11,200 nucleotides of DNA from Bryobacterales bacterium (lineage in GTDB: Bacteria; Cyanobacteriota; Vampirovibrionia; Obscuribacterales; Obscuribacteraceae): assembly GCA_903970295.1 (NCBI GenBank), contig CAJCHQ010000880.1:1-11200 (forward strand), read 5' to 3'. A program made the position numbers and the translations under genes. Every line of letters starts with the position of its first letter. Within the stretch, counting starts at the first letter, position 1. The notes beneath the pieces are model-generated. The model did no database searches. It was not told the origin of the DNA and saw nothing but the letters and a program-made list of their open reading frames with translations. Shown here in pieces: positions 6,364 through 11,200 of the stretch.

Positions 6364-7626
6364 TCACTCAGTGATTGACGAGGCGGAAGGTCCGGTGTAT
6401 CGATCTGACGACGAAGTGGTATCAATTGACTTGCCCATTTGATGCAACCACGAATGCGGAGCAGCATTTGGCTTGTTAAAGATTTGAGGAGGAGGTCCGG
6501 CGTTTGTCTGAGATCCGTTGGAGAACGTCGAGGGCCTGACGTCTGGCACATTCGAGGCGATCATATTGCCTTGATGGGCAGCAGTCGGAGAATTTTTCAG
6601 AGTATTGGCGACGCTCAATATACTCCACAGATTATCGACCCGCGTCGGAACATCTTTGGCAGTCAAATTATGCTCGTAAGGGACCAATCTTTTTTCGAGT
6701 CTCGCCAATCGATCACCGACCGGCCTGGTCGCATAATTGTGACCGTAGGTGAATTCTTCCATCGCCGACAGACGCTGATCGGTTCCAGTAACACCATCGA
6801 CGAATGGATTTACCGGTGGCTTGGGCTGCGAATCTTCAGTCGTATCGGGTGATTCGTAATTCATCGACATCGGCGCCCTACCTCCAGCACTAAATGCCGA
6901 TCGGCTAAACATGCTCGATGGCGAACTGGCCATTTCTGTATTTACCAGAGGATCATGTTTGTCTTTGAAAATGTGATGGCGGTCGGCGTAGAGGTCGAGA
7001 CCATCGACGCGCGCGCATAGATCATTGGCTGTCGATGGCGATCCAAAAGCCTTAGTCTCCAACCGAGACAGTCGTTGTGGCAACGCTTCGTGCACGTATG
7101 TGGTACCGAGCATGTCTTGTTCTAGTTCAGTCACTCGGGGATAGTTGCCGTAGGCAAACGACGAAGTGGATGTGACCGAGTCGTCGGAATCATCCGAGGG
7201 GGCTTGATTATTTGCCGCACTTTTTGCACTTGCCGAAGCCGCCGAGGGCGAGGTCGCCAGAGTCGATGTCGTCGGCGAAACCTCTATTTGAGAAGGGGTC
7301 GGAGTGCCTGGGGCTGGCTGATTACTGGAGATAGCAGACTCCAGGCGGGTCAGTCGTGCCTGAGCCGAACCAGTCTGACGTCCGCCAAAAACGAATTTTT
7401 CAACGCGGGTTAAACGGGCATCATCATCTTCACCCGGGTAGGTCAGCTCAAAAAGTCTTTGTTCCAGTTTCGCTAGAGAAACAGCCGTGGAGACCGACCT
7501 TGCGGGCGCTCCCGCCACTACCGCGATGCCGCCGGCTGAAATTGGAAGCGTCGCGGCCAAACTATCACTCGATCGGGTGAGAAAGCAGGCAATGACGAAA
7601 AGTAGCCGTGCAGGACGGTTGTTCAT
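6364..7626 (-). CDS. Exported repeat protein with three R-L-x-R-L-E modules, function unknown
   Basis: The product is 420 residues. The ATG at 7626 is preferred over the upstream ATG at 7725 because CGGAG (7633-7637) precedes it by 6 nt and because translation then begins with a signal peptide (RLLFVIACFLTRSS, cut near SLAA at 22-25). The longer form would bury that signal behind 33 polar residues. Three related modules lie at about 51-99, 163-214 and 283-337. Each runs L-E-Q/E-x-x-[FL]-x-x-x-Y, then R-L-[ST]-R-[LV]-E-x-x-x-F-G or R-L-A-R-L-E-K-R, and then a second R-[LV]-x-x-L. They are joined by Ser/Thr/Pro/Asn-rich linkers (100-160, 230-280, 345-420). The modules look amphipathic and helical, so a filament, scaffold or envelope-binding role is a guess. 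The 3' end faces the DUF1269 terminator; the 5' end is divergent from the gene at 7767. Confidence 0.75.
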   Translation of the reverse strand: MNNRPARLLFVIACFLTRSSDSLAATLPISAGGIAVVAGAPARSVSTAVSLAKLEQRLFELTYPGEDDDARLTRVEKFVFGGRQTGSAQARLTRLESAISSNQPAPGTPTPSQIEVSPTTSTLATSPSAASASAKSAANNQAPSDDSDDSVTSTSSFAYGNYPRVTELEQDMLGTTYVHEALPQRLSRLETKAFGSPSTANDLCARVDGLDLYADRHHIFKDKHDPLVNTEMASSPSSMFSRSAFSAGGRAPMSMNYESPDTTEDSQPKPPVNPFVDGVTGTDQRLSAMEEFTYGHNYATRPVGDRLARLEKRLVPYEHNLTAKDVPTRVDNLWSILSVANTLKNSPTAAHQGNMIASNVPDVRPSTFSNGSQTNAGPPPQIFNKPNAAPHSWLHQMGKSIDTTSSSDRYTGPSASSITE

Positions 7627-7766
7627 GGTTTGCTCCGAATGGCAGTCGATAGACTTGCAGCGAGTAATCTTACTATGAAATTGATCAAAATTAACGGGCG
7701 GACCAGTGATCTTTGGTCGCTCCAAGTTTTATGCTCAGCGTCAAGCTCCTCAAAGAAGAATGTGTA
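7627..7766. promoter_or_regulatory. Divergent intergenic region between two exported-protein genes
   Basis: This 140-nt gap separates the starts of the minus-strand repeat protein and the plus-strand coiled-coil protein, and must contain both promoters. The middle (7665-7700) is AT-rich with TTGATC and TTACTATGAAATT-like stretches. A short inverted repeat GACCA/TGGTC (7701-7705 and 7714-7718) lies upstream of the plus-strand gene. No promoter is clear enough to place. Confidence 0.3.
7633..7637 (-). promoter_or_regulatory. Shine-Dalgarno that fixes the start at 7626
   Basis: On the minus strand CGGAG lies 6 nt upstream of the ATG at 7624-7626. It decides this start against the in-frame ATG 99 nt further upstream, which lacks such a motif. 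Confidence 0.65.
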
Positions 7767-8849
7767 ATGAACAACAAATGCCACTCGCATCTGGCGACAA
7801 TTTTTCAGCGGACAACATCGCTTTGTCCTGCAATAATCGCGATCTTTGCCGTGTTCTATGTTCTGTTCTGGGCTCCAAGTTTGGCTGCGGAACCCCCCAT
7901 AACGCAAATCGCAGCCGTCGGTTTGAATCAAAAGGCCGACTCGGCTGACCCGCCATCTTCCGTATTGCAGTCGCAGCCATCCCAATCGACGACAAAAGCC
8001 CCGGCCAATGTGCAGGTAAGCGCGAGAAGGGGTAATATCGAATTGACACCCGGCGCCCGCGAGATCGCCGAGTTAACAGGTATGTTGCCAGTGTGGAATC
8101 ATTTGCGGCTAGTGCAGGAGAAAATGTCTAGCGATTCAACTTTAGTCAGTCGCAGTGATAGCATGACTAAACTTTTATACTATCGGCAGCAACTGATGCA
8201 GGCTGAACAAACCGTCAACTTCGAAGTTGATTCCACTCGCGTCAGCGTGGAAACGGAACTGGCAAAACTGGACGATATTCAGGCTGCACTTACTGAAAGG
8301 CGTGCGCGGTCGTTGATGCGAAACACGGTGATCAACTTTGTCAGCGGTGGTGTGACTAAACTAGCCGGATATTCGATAGCTCTGGGTTCGTCCGAGACCC
8401 CGACCAATCTATTGGAAATCTTCGATGGCGGAATTCAGTGTGCGCTGTCGGCTATGACCATCAAAGAACAGCACGTGGAGCGACAGATCGCTCAGAGAGA
8501 CGTTACTCCTTTGATAACTGCAATCAGCGAGCGCACAAATGCGCGCGGCAAAGATTATCCTGATTCGGTTTGGCAATTTCTCAATCGGGTACCGCCAGGA
8601 AACAGGGATCGCCAAACGCGGATAGAATATTTAGCGCAAAATTGGCAAGATGCGGGTTTAATGGGCAGCAAGCGCAAACACACTGGCTTTGGACTGACTA
8701 TGCACAAGGAACTTGCTTCTCAATTGGTCGAAGATCGCACGGCGATGCTAACCGATGTCAAATCAGTAGTTTCGCAAATGCAAAATGGTTTGATGGATTT
8801 CAGCCGGGCTCTGAAGCAAACTTATTTAGACGATCCAGTCATCGATTGA
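7767..8849 (+). CDS. Exported or membrane-anchored helical protein, function unknown
   Basis: The product is 360 residues from the ATG at 7767. In-frame TTG 7713 and ATG 7731 would extend it by 18 and 12 residues, but only the later start puts the hydrophobic segment (PAIIAIFAVFYVLFWAPSLA, residues 21-40) near the N-terminus; the Shine-Dalgarno there is weak (AAGAAGA). A signal peptidase site after SLAA is plausible. A polar linker (60-80) follows, then a helical, probably coiled-coil region at about 108-180 (LVQEKMSSDS, then ETELAKLDDIQAALTERRA). A glycine-containing hydrophobic stretch at 188-206 (NTVINFVSGGVTKLAGYSI) could insert in or lie on a membrane. More amphipathic helix makes up the C-terminal third. 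The gene is divergent from the repeat protein and overlaps the convergent hydrolase gene by 11 bp. No family is recognised. Confidence 0.72.
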   Translation: MNNKCHSHLATIFQRTTSLCPAIIAIFAVFYVLFWAPSLAAEPPITQIAAVGLNQKADSADPPSSVLQSQPSQSTTKAPANVQVSARRGNIELTPGAREIAELTGMLPVWNHLRLVQEKMSSDSTLVSRSDSMTKLLYYRQQLMQAEQTVNFEVDSTRVSVETELAKLDDIQAALTERRARSLMRNTVINFVSGGVTKLAGYSIALGSSETPTNLLEIFDGGIQCALSAMTIKEQHVERQIAQRDVTPLITAISERTNARGKDYPDSVWQFLNRVPPGNRDRQTRIEYLAQNWQDAGLMGSKRKHTGFGLTMHKELASQLVEDRTAMLTDVKSVVSQMQNGLMDFSRALKQTYLDDPVID

Positions 8850-10344
8850 GCACGAAGGTAGCAGCGCTCGATCGTAAATGCATAGCGATGTTCTGTATAT
8901 CACCACGACCGATCAGCACCGAGTCGACTGTGCCATCCTTTCTGAGAAATACTGAGGTTGGGATCGGTGCGATTTTGTATTTGGCGACAAGAGATGCGTT
9001 TGCGGGATCACTAACATTGACAGTTTTGACTGTTACCTGAGTGCCGAAAATCTTTTGTGCCTGCCCGAATAATTCATCAAGCCCTTTGCACTCCACACAC
9101 CAGCTATCTTCAAAGACGAGCACCACCGGTGCACCGCCAGTGATACTGCCAGAATCAGAATTGGACTTAGAACCTGGGGCAATTCCAGAACCTGGGGCAA
9201 TTCCAGAACCTGGGGCAATTCCAGAACCTGGGGCAATTCCAGAACCTAGGGCAATTCCAGAACCTGGGGCAATTCCAGAACCGTGGACAATCCCGAAACC
9301 GCGGGCAATTCCAGAACTGCTGGTGTTGATCTGGCTGACGTTATCGGCGGCCACTTTGGCGACGCTCGTAGCCGGATCGGGAAGATTACCGTAAATCCAT
9401 CCTGCCACCAATTCAGCGGTGTTCGCGTCGTACTTCGAAGGTTTTGCCTGCCCTTCTTCCAAAACCAGATGCTCGCTTGGCAGAGCGACAAATGTTTTCT
9501 TGCTGGTGGCCAATTCATTGAAAAGGTCCCAGGTGCCTTCCGGCTTGACCAGTTTATCCAGTGTGCCTTGCAACATAAGCACCGGAGTCTCGGCGATTTT
9601 CTCAGCTGCTTCGTGATTTTCATTCATGAATTTCTGGAATTGCAGCAGTTGCTCGGCGGAAAGGTCCATTCGGTCAAGAGGATCGCCTTCCCAATCTTCA
9701 CGTAATGTCGGTACTTTGGTGGCTTGATCGACGATTTGATTGCCGATATCAAATTGTTTGTGTCGCCCTTTCAAGAATTCCAGAGCTACTTTCAAGTCGG
9801 TCTTCTTTTGCTTGAAACGCTCGCCGGCCGGAACAGAGGAAATGATTCCATCCATTAATTCTGGATAGAGCGAACACGCGCGTAAAACGATTGCTCCTCC
9901 CATTGATTCGCCCAATAAGAAGAGCGGTATTCCAGGATTTGCCGCCCTGATCGAGTTTAATGTCGCCTGAACATCGCCCAGGCAGTCGTCAAAATTGACT
10001 TGTTCGTTCCCATTTGCCCTCATCCACGAACCGAAACCTCGAACATCGATTGCGTAAGTGGCGATGCCGTGGTGTGACATGCGCTTGCCGAAGTTTGTGT
10101 AAGCGTCACTATTTAATCCAAGTCCATGTATGCAGAGCAAAGCCACTCTCGGCTTGCTCTGCGGTTCGATCCAGCTGAGGCACGGTGCTGGATGCAAATC
10201 TGCTCCCAAGTTATTTGTTTGCGAGTCTTCTTTGCGTGAACTTTTCGTGTCGGTACGATCGCTTGCCCGGACTGATATCTCCGTGCAAGAAAGAGCGAAC
10301 GTCAGAGCCAGGAACAACGCGAAGAGCTGCTTTTGTGATTTCAT
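8839..10344 (-). CDS. Exported alpha/beta-hydrolase fused to a C-terminal thioredoxin domain
   Basis: The product is 501 residues. The ATG at 10344 is chosen because it overlaps the upstream stop codon as ATGA and begins a signal peptide (QLFALFLALTFALS, cut near VRAS at 25-28). Residues 50-325 are a monoglyceride-lipase/lysophospholipase-like hydrolase. The oxyanion HG motif is H73-G74, the nucleophile elbow is GESMGG with S147, the acid is probably D263 in QGTLDKLVKP, and the base is H292 in SEHLVL. Residues 345-392 are eight hexapeptides G-I-A-P-G-S or close variants. Residues 405-495 are a thioredoxin fold with W415-C416-V-E-C419-K and the cis-proline loop at P462 (IAPIPTSVF); WCVEC-K recalls the C-terminal domain of DsbD. 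It likely hydrolyses an ester outside the cytoplasm, while the thioredoxin part exchanges thiols. Substrate unknown. The linkage of these domains is unusual to my knowledge. Confidence 0.9.
   Translation of the reverse strand: MKSQKQLFALFLALTFALSCTEISVRASDRTDTKSSRKEDSQTNNLGADLHPAPCLSWIEPQSKPRVALLCIHGLGLNSDAYTNFGKRMSHHGIATYAIDVRGFGSWMRANGNEQVNFDDCLGDVQATLNSIRAANPGIPLFLLGESMGGAIVLRACSLYPELMDGIISSVPAGERFKQKKTDLKVALEFLKGRHKQFDIGNQIVDQATKVPTLREDWEGDPLDRMDLSAEQLLQFQKFMNENHEAAEKIAETPVLMLQGTLDKLVKPEGTWDLFNELATSKKTFVALPSEHLVLEEGQAKPSKYDANTAELVAGWIYGNLPDPATSVAKVAADNVSQINTSSSGIARGFGIVHGSGIAPGSGIALGSGIAPGSGIAPGSGIAPGSGIAPGSKSNSDSGSITGGAPVVLVFEDSWCVECKGLDELFGQAQKIFGTQVTVKTVNVSDPANASLVAKYKIAPIPTSVFLRKDGTVDSVLIGRGDIQNIAMHLRSSAATFVLNR
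9171..9314 (-). repeat. Eight-unit 18-bp minisatellite encoding the hydrolase-thioredoxin linker
   Basis: Eight head-to-tail 18-bp units fill these 144 bases. Units 1-4 (9171-9242) and 6 (9261-9278) are identical on the plus strand (AACCTGGGGCAATTCCAG). Unit 5 (9243-9260) has one G-to-A change that gives Leu for Pro. Units 7 and 8 (9279-9314) are more divergent and encode GIVHGS and GIARGF. The gradient from identical to divergent units is as expected for recent slippage or unequal exchange. Each unit is six codons, so the frame is kept whatever the copy number. Confidence 0.95.
10341..10344 (-). other. ATGA stop/start overlap coupling reductase and hydrolase genes
   Basis: The TGA of the reductase-like gene (10341-10343) and the ATG of the hydrolase gene (10342-10344) share two bases as ATGA on the minus strand. 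Such overlaps usually mean translational coupling within one mRNA, which is consistent with only a weak Shine-Dalgarno (GAGTGG) upstream. Confidence 0.85.
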
Positions 10345-11200
10345 TTCAACCACTCTATCTGCTCTCTCAATTTGTTGACACAAGTGACAGCTAAGGATCC
10401 ATCACCGACGGCGAAGCCAACTCGTTTAGTCGAACCGGACCGAATGTCACCGGCTGCGAGCAAGCCAGGCATAGTTGTTTCCAGGGGGCACGGATCGCGA
10501 TGCTTAAGAGGCCATTTGCCTGAGCTGACTGCTTCACAGCCGGTCAGAACAAAGCCTTTCTCGTCGCGCTGCACCGCTTCTGGCAGCCACGCCGCTCCCG
10601 GTTCGGCACCGATGAAAACAAAAATCGCCGAAAGCGATAAGCGATTGCGCGCACCGCTTTGATTTAAGATCTCAATTTCCTTGATCGCATGGTCGCCGAT
10701 GATTTCGGTTATTTCAGTTGACTCATGCACTTTGATGCTTGGAGTGGCTAAGATTCGTGCGCTCAGGTAGTCGGACATACTGGTACCAAAACGTCCGCGA
10801 GCCATAATATGCACCGTTCGCCCCGGGCAGCATTCGGCTAAATACATTGCCGCTTGCCCAGCTGAATTGCCGGCACCCACAACGGCGACGTCATCTTCAT
10901 GCAAGCACGCTTCGACTCCAGTGCAAGCGTAATATACTCCTTGCCTTTCAAAGCGCTCGGCATTTTTCGCCGATAGTTTGCGCCATGTCACTCCGGTTGC
11001 AACTAGCACAGTACGTGCGCGAATCGCCGCACCACAACTGAGTGTCAGTGTCAAATAGCCTTTATCGCACGCCGGTTGAATCGATTCTACGGAGACCGGT
11101 GCTACTAACTTTGCGCCGAACTTCAGCATCTGCAGTACGCCCCTCATCGCCAGTTCGGCTCCTGAAAGCCCGGATGGAAAACCAATAAAATTTTCGATTT
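10341..11200 (-). CDS. Thioredoxin-reductase-like FAD/NAD(P)H oxidoreductase, partial
   Basis: The frame runs from the window edge to the TGA at 10341-10343, about 285 residues. The ATG at 11147 is internal, because the preceding codons give IENFIGFPSGLSGAELA, a conserved segment of this family. Also seen are ATG near LVATGVTWRKL (FAD-domain strand), VAVVGAGNSAGQAAMYLAE (NAD(P)H-binding glycine motif), MSDYLSARI, FVFIGAEPGAAWLP, and the C-terminal FAD motif GLLAAGDIRSGSTKRVGFAVGDGS. These match the thioredoxin reductase homologues often fused to cyclic-nucleotide-binding or response-regulator domains. The redox CxxC of true reductases is missing: its position reads YYACTGVEAC. The enzyme is therefore probably a flavin oxidoreductase of a related type with a non-classical or absent dithiol relay. 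It is cytoplasmic as far as visible, and it is the upstream member of the operon with the hydrolase-thioredoxin gene. An N-terminal extension may lie outside the window. Confidence 0.88.
   Translation of the reverse strand, partial: IENFIGFPSGLSGAELAMRGVLQMLKFGAKLVAPVSVESIQPACDKGYLTLTLSCGAAIRARTVLVATGVTWRKLSAKNAERFERQGVYYACTGVEACLHEDDVAVVGAGNSAGQAAMYLAECCPGRTVHIMARGRFGTSMSDYLSARILATPSIKVHESTEITEIIGDHAIKEIEILNQSGARNRLSLSAIFVFIGAEPGAAWLPEAVQRDEKGFVLTGCEAVSSGKWPLKHRDPCPLETTMPGLLAAGDIRSGSTKRVGFAVGDGSLAVTCVNKLREQIEWLK

Noticed and set aside
7627..7725. N-terminal extension of the R-L-x-R-L-E protein from the ATG at 7725
   Set aside because: It would put 33 polar residues before the signal peptide and has no Shine-Dalgarno, whereas the ATG at 7626 has both features right.
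9171..9314. CRISPR array
   Set aside because: Units are 18 bp, directly adjacent with no spacers, and encode an in-frame linker.
9041..9394. Plus-strand proline-rich reading frame through the minisatellite
   Set aside because: It is a shadow of the hydrolase-thioredoxin gene; an 18-bp repeat stays open in several frames. The minus-strand frame has clear domains on both sides.

Overview
The window looks like chromosomal sequence from a free-living or host-associated bacterium with roughly half GC, in a lineage poor in database matches. About half of the proteins are recognisable by domain only. The mix is a BFN/DUF151 protein, a DUF1269 glycine-zipper protein, LRR repeats of the T-x-I-x-D type, a thioredoxin-reductase-like enzyme of the kind often fused to cyclic-nucleotide-binding domains, and many long exported proteins with low-complexity linkers. 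That fits the non-photosynthetic cyanobacterial sister group (Melainabacteria/Vampirovibrionia, Obscuribacterales type). This is an inference from gene content and style; no rRNA or marker gene is present to prove it. I found no tRNA, rRNA, CRISPR array, insertion sequence, integrase or phage gene.

Layout. Bases 1-720 hold the 3' end of an LRR protein (+). Bases 788-2846 hold two exported proteins on the minus strand, probably co-transcribed: a PDZ-like plus VWA-domain protein, then a Gly/Asn-repeat protein. Bases 3009-3683 (-) and 3794-4786 (+) are a divergent pair: a very hydrophilic internally repetitive protein and a membrane-anchored protein with an Ala/Pro linker. Bases 5009-6256 (+) carry the BFN-domain protein and then the DUF1269 protein, closed by a strong, probably bidirectional terminator at 6287-6323. 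Bases 6364-7626 (-) and 7767-8849 (+) are a second divergent pair of exported or membrane proteins, the first with three copies of an R-L-x-R-L-E module. Bases 8839-11200 (-) are an operon. A truncated FAD/NAD(P)H thioredoxin-reductase-like gene overlaps by ATGA with an exported alpha/beta-hydrolase that is fused, through an 18-bp minisatellite-encoded linker, to a C-terminal thioredoxin domain.

How the genes may work together. The clearest functional unit is the last operon: a flavoprotein of the thioredoxin reductase fold, translationally coupled to a secreted serine hydrolase carrying its own CxxC thioredoxin domain. The rest reads as a cell-envelope-rich region: six of the ten genes encode proteins with an N-terminal signal or membrane segment, most with repeats or disordered linkers. 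No intergenic gap exceeds 300 bases; the longest is the 222 bases at 4787-5008, which contains a 15-bp tandem repeat. All gene starts were judged from Shine-Dalgarno spacing, signal-peptide position and gene overlap, and several differ from the longest possible reading frame.
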